Of a DNA stretch of 12,602 bases, positions 1 to 6,333 are shown one piece after another. Each line of letters starts with the position of its first letter. The stretch's first letter is position 1. This stretch comes from Psychrobacter sp. UBA3483 (GTDB taxonomy: Bacteria > Pseudomonadota > Gammaproteobacteria > Pseudomonadales > Moraxellaceae): contig NZ_DFQS01000002.1 of the NCBI RefSeq assembly GCF_002377905.1, forward strand, positions 1 to 12,602, written 5' to 3'. A model generated the notes under the pieces. The model searched no databases. It was not told the DNA's origin and worked only from the letters and a program-made list of their open reading frames with translations. A program made the translations under genes and the position numbers.

Positions 1-60
1 CATGAATTTTGTCCATTACACCACAATTTATCATTATTCTATGTTAAAAACATTTAAACC

Positions 61-96
61 AAAAAAAATCCGACCACATTAAGTGATCGGATTTTT
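61..96 (-). terminator. Rho-independent terminator of ssrA
   Basis: An inverted repeat pairs 64-77 with 83-96 (14 positions with one C/A mismatch, loop of five). Read on the minus strand it lies 7 nt beyond the tmRNA CCA end and finishes in a run of eight T (the A run at 61-68). The core GATCGG/CCGACC-like pairs give it GC strength. Because A and T runs flank both sides, it could also act on transcripts entering from the left. Confidence 0.85.
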
Positions 97-102
97 AATA
101 TT

Positions 103-461
103 TGGTGGAGATGGCGGGAGTTGAACCCGCGTCCGCCAGCATTACGCTCATGAATCTACATGTTTAGTTTCTGTCTTTAGTTTTAATCCGCACCGATCCG
201 ACAGTCAGGATGGATTGGACGATTCTCTACTTTTGAACCCAAGCGATTGAGACAATCACTTGTGGCGAGCCTACATGCGGACGCTTCAACTTAGTTGACT
301 AACTGTAGGTGATCAGCAACCAAGTAAGCAGGGTTTAAGCTGCTAGAGCGTAAGTTTCGTCGTTTGCGACTATAACAATATATGTTTGATTAACGAGAGG
401 ACATACACTCTCGACATGCATCATTGAGTTTCATCACCAGCGTCGAAGCCAGAACATCCCC
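103..461 (-). ncRNA. ssrA: tmRNA (transfer-messenger RNA)
   Basis: This is the trans-translation RNA that, with SmpB, rescues stalled ribosomes and tags the nascent peptide for proteolysis. Read on the minus strand, the 5' end starts GGGGATG and the 3' end closes CATCTCC-ACCA. These form a 7-bp acceptor stem containing the G3-U70 wobble that AlaRS recognises. The T arm GCGGG-TTCAACT-CCCGC (around 114-130) is intact. The tag reading frame runs from 367 down to 335: resume codon GCA, then ANDETYALAA and TAA. The length, 359 nt, is normal for one-piece tmRNA. The 5' segment GATGTTCTGGCTTCGACGCTGG is the usual conserved start (the D-loop-like region). It has its own promoter upstream and a terminator directly after. 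The ends are inferred from pairing; processing is not visible. Confidence 0.97.
335..367 (-). other. tmRNA proteolysis-tag reading frame (ANDETYALAA)
   Basis: This is the mRNA-like part of ssrA: GCA AAC GAC GAA ACT TAC GCT CTA GCA GCT followed by TAA. It encodes the ten residues after the resume codon. The C-terminal LAA is the signal recognised by ClpXP-type proteases in other bacteria. The codons are read directly from the sequence. Confidence 0.93.
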
Positions 462-474
462 AATAAGACTGACT

Positions 475-504
475 ATTATATAGTACCTGCCTAGCGATTT
501 TCAA
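475..504 (-). promoter_or_regulatory. sigma70-type promoter of ssrA
   Basis: On the minus strand, a -35 box TTGAAA (499-504) and a perfect -10 box TATAAT (475-480) are separated by 18 nt. A start site about 7 nt downstream would fall near 468, just before the mature tmRNA 5' end at 461. That matches a short precursor leader. Confidence 0.85.
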
Positions 505-515
505 CCTATATGCGC

Positions 516-538
516 GCTGTATTACATTAAGTTACAGC
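516..538 (-). repeat. Inverted repeat between the esterase stop and the ssrA promoter
   Basis: GCTGTA (516-521) pairs with TACAGC (533-538), and a further TTA/TAA pairing inside gives about nine base pairs around a two-base bulge. It sits 9 nt after the esterase stop codon and just upstream of the ssrA -35 box. There is no T run, so it is at best a weak or factor-assisted terminator or an mRNA 3'-end stabiliser. Confidence 0.35.
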
Positions 539-546
539 CCAATTAT

Positions 547-1218
547 TTAAGCCAAAACTTTATTCATCCATTGCCCAATATTTTGAATCTGCGGCATACA
601 AACTTGATGCGCCATTGGATAGGTATGGTAAACGACACTATAGCCTTTCGCCGATAACAAATTCTGGGCTTGCTCCCCTAAGACCACAGGTACAACAGGG
701 TCATGCGTACCATGTTCAATCAATATCGGCATGTCTTTGTTGGCGGCGCTATAGTTGATATTGTCATTGGTCGCAAGATAGGTAGACAGCGCCATCAAAC
801 CTGCTAAGCGCTGTGGATAGCCAAGTGCCACATGATACGCCACTGCCCCACCTTGCGAAAAACCCGCAATAACGATATGCTCAGGCTTAATACCGCGCTC
901 AATTTCACGAGCAATCAAGTCATAAATTTGCTGAGAAGATTCTTCGATTTGAGCGATATCGACTTTACGCTCAAGGCTCATCTCTAAGATGTCATACCAT
1001 GCGGGCATGACCATACCACCATTGACCGTCACTGGGCGATTGGGTGCGTGTGGGAAGATAAAACGTACCCCCATATCATCCGCTAAGCCGAGCTGCGGCA
1101 CTACTGGCTCGAAGTCATGACCGCTAGCGCCCAAACCATGCAGCCAAATCACGGCTCTGTCTATCTTTTTTTGTGAGGGATTATGTTCGACAATAACGGC
1201 ATCTAAATAGTTACTCAT
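547..1218 (-). CDS. Carboxylesterase / acyl-protein-thioesterase-like alpha/beta hydrolase
   Basis: A 223-residue cytoplasmic esterase of the phospholipase/carboxylesterase (Abhydrolase_2) family, which hydrolyses short- to medium-chain carboxyl or thio esters. The natural substrate cannot be read from sequence. Numbering from the chosen start: oxyanion-side motif HGLGASG at about 27-33, nucleophile Ser121 in GFSQGG, acid Asp173 in HGTHDPVVP and catalytic His204 in MAHQVC. The triad is complete and the length is typical of the family. The reading frame is open 19 codons further upstream (to 1275), but the ATG at 1216-1218 is preferred. AAAGGAAC lies about 9 nt before it, and the added segment (MLNQTNKSGFIYKLKELKN) matches nothing in the family. 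No signal peptide is visible. It follows aroC on the same strand after a 190-nt gap holding a probable terminator. Confidence 0.9.
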   Translation of the reverse strand: MSNYLDAVIVEHNPSQKKIDRAVIWLHGLGASGHDFEPVVPQLGLADDMGVRFIFPHAPNRPVTVNGGMVMPAWYDILEMSLERKVDIAQIEESSQQIYDLIAREIERGIKPEHIVIAGFSQGGAVAYHVALGYPQRLAGLMALSTYLATNDNINYSAANKDMPILIEHGTHDPVVPVVLGEQAQNLLSAKGYSVVYHTYPMAHQVCMPQIQNIGQWMNKVLA

Positions 1219-1298
1219 GTTTTTAAGTTCCTTTAATTTATAAATAAAACCAGATTTGTTTGTTTGATTAAGCAAGACATACCGTATTTAAATGAGAG

Positions 1299-1326
1299 TT
1301 TATAACTTACCTACTTAACTTTTCAG
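1299..1326 (-). promoter_or_regulatory. Possible promoter of the esterase gene
   Basis: On the minus strand, CTGAAA (1321-1326) and TATAAA (1299-1304) are separated by 16 nt, about 80 nt upstream of the esterase ATG. The boxes are imperfect. The placement downstream of the aroC terminator supports a separate transcript, but this is a weak call. Confidence 0.3.
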
Positions 1327-1334
1327 GCATCCAT

Positions 1335-1385
1335 AAAAAAACCCTCTAACGTATCTAATAGAACAGCAGTAGATGCGACAAAGGG
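1335..1385 (-). terminator. Probable terminator of aroC
   Basis: On the minus strand, CCCTTTG (1379-1385) can pair with TAGAGGG (1342-1348), including two G-U pairs, followed at once by seven T (1335-1341). The intervening 30 nt form only weak inner pairing, so the hairpin is not classical. It starts about 24 nt after the aroC stop codon, which is the expected position. Confidence 0.42.
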
Positions 1386-1408
1386 CAAATAAATGTATAG
1401 CAGAAAAT

Positions 1409-2512
1409 CTAAGTAATCGATTGGACTGGTTGCTTAATATCGGCATTTTGACCACGATGACGCAGATAATGATCAAGCAATACAATCGCTAACATCGCTT
1501 CCGCAATAGGGGTCGCGCGTACACCCACGCAAGGGTCATGACGACCTTTAGTTAGCATCTCAATTGCCTCCCCATCTGTATTGATACTCTTGCCAGCTGT
1601 CGTAATACTAGAGGTTGGCTTCAGAGCAATACTGACGCGGATATCTTGTCCTGATGAGATACCACCCAAGATGCCACCCGCATGATTGGCCGTAAAACCA
1701 TCAGGGGTCATCTCATCACGAGAACTATGTCCAAACTGCCCTGCCACCGCCATACCATCACCGACCTCAACACCTTTAACGGCATTAATACTCATCATGG
1801 CATGAGCAATATCCGCATCTAAGCGGTCAAATACCGGCTCACCCAGTCCGACAGGCACACCACTGGCGATAATCTCCAAACGTGCTCCGCAGCTCGTGCC
1901 TTCACGGCGTAAGCTGTCTATCAAGACTTCAAAGCGGCTGACTGCATCGGCGTCTGCACAAAAGAACGGATTGCTATTGACAAAATCCCAGTCGATTTGA
2001 CTTGGGTCTAGCACTTGACTGTATTCCGAGCCAATTTGGGTAACATGCCCGCGCACTTGCACGCCTAAGCGCTGATACAAGTATTTCTTAGCGATAGCAC
2101 CTGCCGCCACACGCATGGCCGTTTCACGCGCAGATGAACGCCCGCCGCCGCGATAATCGCGAAAGCCGTATTTCATACTATAGGTATAATCGGCATGACC
2201 GGGGCGAAAAGTATCTTTTATCTCACTATAATCTTTTGATTTTTGATTGGTGTTACGAATCAAAAGCCCAATAGATGTGCCCGTCGTTTTACCTTCAAAG
2301 ACGCCAGAGATAATTTCAACTTCATCAGATTCACGGCGCTGGGTCGAGTATTTAGACGTCCCAGGTTTACGGCGATCCAAATCTACCTGCAAATCTGCTT
2401 CACATAATTCTAAACCTGGTGGCACGCCATCGACGATAGCCATCAGGCCTGCACCATGCGACTCACCGCACGTCGTTACGGTGAAAACCTGTCCAATACT
2501 ATTGCCAGCCAT
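1409..2512 (-). CDS. aroC: Chorismate synthase
   Basis: Converts 5-enolpyruvylshikimate-3-phosphate to chorismate, the last shikimate-pathway step, using reduced FMN as a catalytic cofactor; cytoplasmic, usually a tetramer. At 367 residues it is full length. All signatures are visible: GESHG with His19, the RRKPG...TQRRESD segment at 48-63, RPGHADY with catalytic His106, RGGGRSSARET at 121-131, INAVKGVE at 242-249, HAGGILGG at 277-284, KPTSS at 298-302 and GRHDPCVGVRA at 323-333. The ATG at 2510-2512 has AAGGATAG about 8 nt upstream and the protein starts MAGNSIGQVF, as in relatives. It lies 71 nt downstream of prmB on the same strand, the same gene pair as in enterobacteria, so co-transcription from the prmB promoter is likely. 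The C-terminal tail after 353 is variable in the family. Confidence 0.98.
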   Translation of the reverse strand: MAGNSIGQVFTVTTCGESHGAGLMAIVDGVPPGLELCEADLQVDLDRRKPGTSKYSTQRRESDEVEIISGVFEGKTTGTSIGLLIRNTNQKSKDYSEIKDTFRPGHADYTYSMKYGFRDYRGGGRSSARETAMRVAAGAIAKKYLYQRLGVQVRGHVTQIGSEYSQVLDPSQIDWDFVNSNPFFCADADAVSRFEVLIDSLRREGTSCGARLEIIASGVPVGLGEPVFDRLDADIAHAMMSINAVKGVEVGDGMAVAGQFGHSSRDEMTPDGFTANHAGGILGGISSGQDIRVSIALKPTSSITTAGKSINTDGEAIEMLTKGRHDPCVGVRATPIAEAMLAIVLLDHYLRHRGQNADIKQPVQSIT

Positions 2513-2583
2513 ATCTATCCTTAAACAAATGAAGTCGATTTTTAATTGCTGTTTTTTAATTTAGTGTCAATGTCAAACTTACT

Positions 2584-3756
2584 TTATTGATTGCTATCCA
2601 ATAACTGCACATAAGCGGCAAATAATTGACGATGAGTCATAAGCTCATCATAAGTCATGGCAAAAATACCGTGACCGCCGTGAGCAAATTTTAGCCAATC
2701 AAATTGGATTTCGGGATACGCTTGCTTTAACGCCCATTCACTATCGCCGACTTCACAAACCAGCAAGCCCTCAGGACTAAGATAATCTGGCGCTTCAAAC
2801 AAGATACGATGTACCAAATCCAATCCGTCCTGACCGGCAGCGAGCGCATGTTCCGGCTCATATAAAAACTCTGGAGGCAAATCCGCCATAATCGCGGCAT
2901 CGACATACGGAGGATTGGTGACGATTAGCTCATATTGATGCTCAGCAGGAATCTTTGCAAATAAATCAGACTCAATCACATTAACTTGATGACCTAAATC
3001 ATGATGATCGACATTGACCATCGCAACTTCTAGCGCTCCTTTATCAATATCAACCGCATCGACTAAGGCATCAACAAAGCGGGTGGCAAGCGCAATAGCG
3101 ATACAGCCAGAACCGGTACATAAATCCAAAATACGCTCAGGCTGCGCCAACTGCTTAATCTCTAAACCATGATCAAAGAAGGCAGCAGCTTGATTGTTCA
3201 TGCTCATACCGAGCGGCTTTGCCAACTCATTAACATCGAAGTACGGATGGAACTGCTGACGAATCAGCTCGGCGATTGGTGAGCGTGGAATCAGGACGCG
3301 CTCATCGACATAAAAAGGCAGGTCACAGAAATACGATAAATTAATGAGATAACTTAACGGCTTACGCTCAGCGATACGCTCTTCTAATAAGCTTAATACC
3401 TGCTGCTTCTCTGAAGTGGTTAAACGACAGTCGAGAATCTGATCATTGGCTGCCCAATCTAAGGACAGCGTGTGCAACACAATCGCCGACGCTTCGGCAA
3501 ATTCATCCGTCGTTCCTTGGGCGACAACCACGTCATAGTTGCGCAGCTGCGTGACCGCAAAACGAATAAAATCCCGGATACTGACCAGTTGCTCACACGC
3601 TTCTGCAAGCTCGGCACGCAAATTATCAAACTCATCGTCTTCACCAAGCAGCCCTGTTTCTAAATCGTAGGTCATCTCATCATCTAAGCCTTGTGACTCA
3701 TCAGAAAAGTACTGATTTTGAAACTCTTCTGCGCTCATGGTTTGGTCTTCTGACAT
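2584..3756 (-). CDS. prmB: Ribosomal protein uL3 N5-glutamine methyltransferase
   Basis: An S-adenosylmethionine-dependent methyltransferase that modifies a glutamine of ribosomal protein L3 (uL3) during large-subunit assembly. Numbering from the chosen start (390 residues): helical N-terminal substrate domain about 50-160 containing RKPLSYLIN and the PrmB-type segment VLIPRSPIAELI; SAM-binding motif DLCTGSGCIAIALA at about 211-224; catalytic NPPY at 281-284. The SPIAELI segment and the aroC neighbour favour PrmB over PrmC, which normally lies next to prfA. The ATG at 3754-3756 is chosen because AAGGTG lies just upstream. In-frame ATGs at 3792 and 3777 lack such a site. Odd points: it is about 80 residues longer than usual, owing to an acidic N-terminal extension of about 45 residues and an insertion (about 174-205) before the SAM motif. 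Confidence 0.95.
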   Translation of the reverse strand: MSEDQTMSAEEFQNQYFSDESQGLDDEMTYDLETGLLGEDDEFDNLRAELAEACEQLVSIRDFIRFAVTQLRNYDVVVAQGTTDEFAEASAIVLHTLSLDWAANDQILDCRLTTSEKQQVLSLLEERIAERKPLSYLINLSYFCDLPFYVDERVLIPRSPIAELIRQQFHPYFDVNELAKPLGMSMNNQAAAFFDHGLEIKQLAQPERILDLCTGSGCIAIALATRFVDALVDAVDIDKGALEVAMVNVDHHDLGHQVNVIESDLFAKIPAEHQYELIVTNPPYVDAAIMADLPPEFLYEPEHALAAGQDGLDLVHRILFEAPDYLSPEGLLVCEVGDSEWALKQAYPEIQFDWLKFAHGGHGIFAMTYDELMTHRQLFAAYVQLLDSNQ

Positions 3757-3852
3757 ATCACACCTTACTGATTGCATGCGTATCGACGACATGCGGATGG
3801 GTTAAATCGCTGATTTTTAACAGCCAATTTATTAAATAAAAACTTGTCATAC

Positions 3853-3882
3853 ATTATAGACGTAAACTTTCCGCTGCGCCAA
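3853..3882 (-). promoter_or_regulatory. Probable promoter of prmB-aroC
   Basis: On the minus strand, TTGGCG (3877-3882) and a perfect TATAAT (3853-3858) are separated by 18 nt. The predicted start near 3846 leaves a leader of about 90 nt before the prmB ATG. The -10 box is strong and the -35 box matches in its TTG. Confidence 0.55.
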
Positions 3883-4068
3883 TGACTGTGTTTTTTAGCG
3901 CAAAAAACTACCGCAAATAAATAAGGCAACTTTTATGATAGGTAAATTTATCATTAACCTCTTATCGCTCTAGCATTTAACGATAAAGCAAATAACCAAT
4001 GACTCTAGCCAAATGTGTGCGCAGTTTTGCCGCTAGCATGACTAAATTATTTCCCAACTGTAGTGAAT
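3883..4068. other. Divergent intergenic DNA without a recognisable gene
   Basis: This stretch separates the prmB promoter from the control region of the L,D-transpeptidase gene. It is AT-rich. The only structure I see is an AT-only stem, GTTTTTT (3890-3896) with AAAAAAC (3902-3908) around loop AGCGC, facing both ways. No open frame with a Shine-Dalgarno site and no tRNA-like fold is visible. Confidence 0.5.
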
Positions 4069-4085
4069 ACGTCAACCGTTGACGT
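4069..4085. promoter_or_regulatory. 17-nt perfect dyad upstream of the L,D-transpeptidase promoter (possible operator)
   Basis: ACGTCAAC (4069-4076) and GTTGACGT (4078-4085) are exact inverted copies around a single central C. The site lies 38 nt upstream of the -35 box at 4123, where activators commonly bind. The geometry suits a dimeric DNA-binding protein; its identity is unknown. Confidence 0.4.
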
Positions 4086-4102
4086 TTAGCAAGCACTAAA
4101 CG
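4083..4102. repeat. Second inverted repeat overlapping the dyad
   Basis: CGTTTAG (4083-4089) and CTAAACG (4096-4102) are exact inverted copies around a six-base loop. The repeat shares CGT at 4083-4085 with the preceding dyad, so the two structures could not form, or be bound, fully at once. It is followed by A-rich DNA, so it is not a plus-strand terminator. Confidence 0.4.
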
Positions 4103-4122
4103 AAAAAAGATGTGTCAAAAGT

Positions 4123-4151
4123 TTGCGAAGCTTCTAAATTATGCGCATAAT
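4123..4151 (+). promoter_or_regulatory. sigma70-type promoter of the L,D-transpeptidase gene
   Basis: TTGCGA (4123-4128), a 17-nt spacer and CATAAT (4146-4151). Each box matches consensus at four or five of six positions and the spacing is optimal. A start near 4158 gives a short leader of about 27 nt before the ATG at 4185. Confidence 0.65.
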
Positions 4152-4184
4152 AGCCGCATTAGTTATAACCATAAGTAAGCCAAT

Positions 4185-5588
4185 ATGATGAAAATGAAGC
4201 CCCTTATTACCGCTATATCTATTGCGATTGTTAGTGCCAGTGTCGGCGCTGTTGCTGTACCTGCCGACAATACGCGCACTCTACCAGTACGTAAAGCTGA
4301 CTCAATGCCTACTATTGCTCAGCCTAGTATGGCGAAAAAAGTCAGCCTTAACGTGCAAGAAAACCGCAGCAGTTCACTCGATAGTCGTGCGCCTGCCGTA
4401 GCCACACCTGCGTTAAAACCCAAATCACCTGATCGTATGACACAGCTGATTGACGAAAAACAGGAAGCTGACGAAGAAGACGACAATGACGTGCGACAAG
4501 CAGATGAGCAACAAACCGTTAGCGCCGATAATATGAGCGTCGAAGAGTTGGCGCGTAAAGATGTACAGTCTGATAGTACTGACGACATCAGTGATGGCCA
4601 AGCCGTTGCTGCTCCTAGCGCAGCAGTAGCAAATAACCGCCCAGCCGATACCTCTATTAAAAGTATCGAAGATGTTGATGGTAAAAAATATACCACGCTA
4701 AACCTGTCGAATTATGCCAAGCAAGTCAACGGTGCGACATGGACACCGAACATGAAGGTCAACTCCGCGATGACCATCAAAATGCAAGCGTTATTGGATT
4801 GGAACCACGCTTCACCTGGCGCTATCGATGGCGGCTGGGGTATGAACAGTAAAAAAGCGCTGATCAACTTCCAAACCATGAAAGGCTTGCCTGCGACTGG
4901 TAAAATGGATCAAAAAACATGGGACGCTTTGAATAAAAACATCCCAGCCAATAAGCCAGTGCTTGTAACCTACACCATCACCGAAGATGATGTGAATACC
5001 AACTTTGCTACCACGCCTGCAGGCGCAGAAGCCAAATCGAAAATGAAAGGCTTATATTATCAGGACATCAAAGAGATGTTCGGTGAGCGCTTCCATATGG
5101 ACGTGCGTTACTTAGATAAGCTGAATAAAAACAAAGAATATAAAGTTGGCGAAACCATCACCGTCTTAAACACACGCGCGCCGCTCAAACAGCGCATCAA
5201 TCGTGTGGTCGCTAATAAAGCGGATAAAACTTTGTATGCTTATAACGATGATAAACTGGTCGCCACTTATCCGACCACCGTTGGTAGTGACGCTACCCCA
5301 TCACCGCAAGGCACGTTTAAAATCATTAATAAAGTAAAAATGCCGTGGTATAAAGCGACGGTCGGTAATGGTGCTGATAAAAAAGTACACATGCTACCAC
5401 CAGGTCCAAACAGTCCTGTCGGGGTGGTATGGATGGGCTTATCTAAACCTTCTTATGGTCTACATGGCTCACCAAAACCTGAAGGTATTAGCCGTCAGGC
5501 CTCAGCAGGTTGTGTTCGTTTGACCAACTGGGATGTGCTAGAGGTGTATGCCAATATCGAAAATGGCGCCACCGTTGAGTTAAAATAG
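4185..5588 (+). CDS. Secreted L,D-transpeptidase with peptidoglycan-binding domain (YkuD family)
   Basis: A periplasmic cell-wall enzyme predicted to form or exchange diaminopimelate-linked crosslinks or to attach proteins to peptidoglycan. Layout of the 467 residues: signal peptide 1-24 (MMKMK, hydrophobic ITAISIAIVSASVGAVA, probable cut after AVA); a disordered Ala/Asp/Glu-rich linker about 26-165 with acidic run EADEEDDND; PG_binding_1 domain about 195-250 (LLDWNHASPGAIDGGWG...AL..FQ...GLPATGKMDQKTW); a middle segment about 285-330 ending YKVGETITVLN; and the YkuD catalytic domain about 335-467. Catalytic residues are His427 in GLHGSP and Cys443 in SAGCVRL. The usual SHGC histidine is Ala441, a variation seen in some family members. 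The start at 4185 is supported by the promoter, although the upstream AAGTAAG is a weak ribosome site. It is monocistronic with a strong terminator after it. Which Ldt subtype this is cannot be decided here. Confidence 0.93.
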   Translation: MMKMKPLITAISIAIVSASVGAVAVPADNTRTLPVRKADSMPTIAQPSMAKKVSLNVQENRSSSLDSRAPAVATPALKPKSPDRMTQLIDEKQEADEEDDNDVRQADEQQTVSADNMSVEELARKDVQSDSTDDISDGQAVAAPSAAVANNRPADTSIKSIEDVDGKKYTTLNLSNYAKQVNGATWTPNMKVNSAMTIKMQALLDWNHASPGAIDGGWGMNSKKALINFQTMKGLPATGKMDQKTWDALNKNIPANKPVLVTYTITEDDVNTNFATTPAGAEAKSKMKGLYYQDIKEMFGERFHMDVRYLDKLNKNKEYKVGETITVLNTRAPLKQRINRVVANKADKTLYAYNDDKLVATYPTTVGSDATPSPQGTFKIINKVKMPWYKATVGNGADKKVHMLPPGPNSPVGVVWMGLSKPSYGLHGSPKPEGISRQASAGCVRLTNWDVLEVYANIENGATVELK

Positions 5589-5629
5589 TTGTTATTAATA
5601 CAAACGAATAATAATGCCTTATAAATAGT

Positions 5630-5664
5630 AAAAAAAACAGCTCCTTTTTAGGGGCTGTTTTTTT
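5630..5664 (+). terminator. Strong bidirectional Rho-independent terminator
   Basis: CAGCTCC (5638-5644) pairs with GGGGCTG (5651-5657) with one T-G pair and a six-base loop. It is flanked by eight A on the left and seven T on the right (5658-5664). It ends the L,D-transpeptidase transcript 41 nt after its stop codon. The A run lets it also stop minus-strand transcripts from the small membrane protein gene. Confidence 0.92.
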
Positions 5665-5710
5665 ATGGGTATAAAATCTAAAACTAAGCGGGCTTTATTT
5701 TTATTATTTT

Positions 5711-5742
5711 CAGCTTTTGAAATAGCCAGCTTTTGAAGTAGC
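5711..5742. repeat. Tandem duplication of a 16-bp unit
   Basis: Two adjacent copies, CAGCTTTTGAAATAGC (5711-5726) and CAGCTTTTGAAGTAGC (5727-5742), differ at one base. It lies in the non-coding spacer between two converging genes. It is probably a slippage duplication; no function is evident. Confidence 0.7.
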
Positions 5743-5770
5743 TTAGTCTTAAAGTCGAGGCTTTGTAGCC

Positions 5771-5980
5771 CTAGGCTTTATGACCTTCCTTACCCGTGAT
5801 ACTTCCCACTTTTTTGGTAAAAAATAAGGCAGCAGGAATGGAGACAATGATGCCTGCGGCAACCGCCATTTGGATGTGCGGGATTTGGTTAAATCCTGTG
5901 ACCAAAGCGGCAATCATTAATACACCGACGGTCACGGTTGCGGCTATTGAATAGATGACAGAAAATAGTGGCCAGTTCAT
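5771..5980 (-). CDS. Small two-helix inner-membrane protein of unknown function
   Basis: A 69-residue hydrophobic protein. Two membrane helices are visible, about 7-28 (VIYSIAATVTVGVLMIAALV) and about 36-55 (IQMAVAAGIIVSIPAALFF), followed by a basic, probably cytoplasmic tail (TKKVGSITGKEGHKA). The start is well supported: GAGGAA lies 6 nt before the ATG, and a plausible promoter lies upstream. The SVIYSI...ALVTGF...AAG pattern resembles a family of roughly 60-residue proteobacterial membrane proteins that databases sometimes label 'CTP synthetase'. Nothing of CTP synthase is present here, so that name should not be carried over. It is alone on its strand, converging with the L,D-transpeptidase gene and sharing the terminator. 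The function is unknown; the coding call rests on the ribosome site and coherent helices. Confidence 0.8.
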   Translation of the reverse strand: MNWPLFSVIYSIAATVTVGVLMIAALVTGFNQIPHIQMAVAAGIIVSIPAALFFTKKVGSITGKEGHKA

Positions 5981-6015
5981 GATGTATTCCTCATTTATTG
6001 TGTGGGTATAACACC

Positions 6016-6044
6016 TTTATACACCAAATCCACACAAATAGTAA
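6016..6044 (-). promoter_or_regulatory. Possible promoter of the small membrane protein gene
   Basis: On the minus strand, TTACTA (6039-6044) and TATAAA (6016-6021) are separated by 17 nt, about 36 nt before the ATG. The -35 box is poor but the -10 box and placement are good. Confidence 0.4.
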
Positions 6045-6333
6045 GCCTTTTCTTATAGACCTTCAGCCCATTTATAGCAAGTGATTCATATTAAAAGCCA
6101 TATTATAATTATTGATTTGTAGTTTATACTTTTTTCTTAAAAATATAGGCGAATTATCTGCCGACTTTTTCTAAACCTCCTCTATTTAGACAAAAAAATT
6201 AATACGCTATTGGACATTTATCATTACAATAGTAGACTTTCTGCTTTCTTTAGTTTTAGAGTTCTTGTCGTTCTCTATACCCTAAACTGCCACTTTTATC
6301 TTCTAACCTCATTTTTTAATAAAGTTTTCTTCT
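6045..6333. other. AT-rich divergent spacer
   Basis: Non-coding DNA between the small membrane protein gene and the DUF389 gene. It has no open frame with a ribosome site, no stable hairpin and no recognisable RNA gene. The one promoter-like arrangement I see for the DUF389 gene is listed separately. Confidence 0.5.
6210..6238 (+). promoter_or_regulatory. Weak promoter candidate for the DUF389 gene
   Basis: TTGGAC (6210-6215), a 17-nt spacer and TAGACT (6233-6238). The spacing is ideal but the boxes match consensus only partly (three and four of six). It would give a leader of about 90 nt. Confidence 0.28.

Noticed and set aside
1..60. Integrated element at the 3' end of ssrA, a common attachment site
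   Set aside because: No integrase or duplicated ssrA 3' end is visible. The ssrA terminator follows directly and only 60 bases remain before the window edge.
1219..1275. Longer esterase start at 1275
   Set aside because: The added 19 residues match nothing in the family and cover the AAAGGAAC ribosome site of the ATG at 1216-1218.
2247..2564. Plus-strand 105-codon open frame opposite the start of aroC
   Set aside because: It lies almost wholly antisense to the highly conserved aroC coding sequence, has no ribosome site and resembles no known protein.
2584..3756. Alternative identity as PrmC (release-factor methyltransferase)
   Set aside because: The VLIPRSPIAELI segment and the aroC neighbour are PrmB features, and no prfA is adjacent.
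3757..3792. Longer prmB start at 3792
   Set aside because: The extra twelve codons have no ribosome site before them, while AAGGTG precedes the ATG at 3754-3756.
5711..5742. CRISPR-like repeat
   Set aside because: There are only two directly adjacent units with no spacer between them, and no cas genes.
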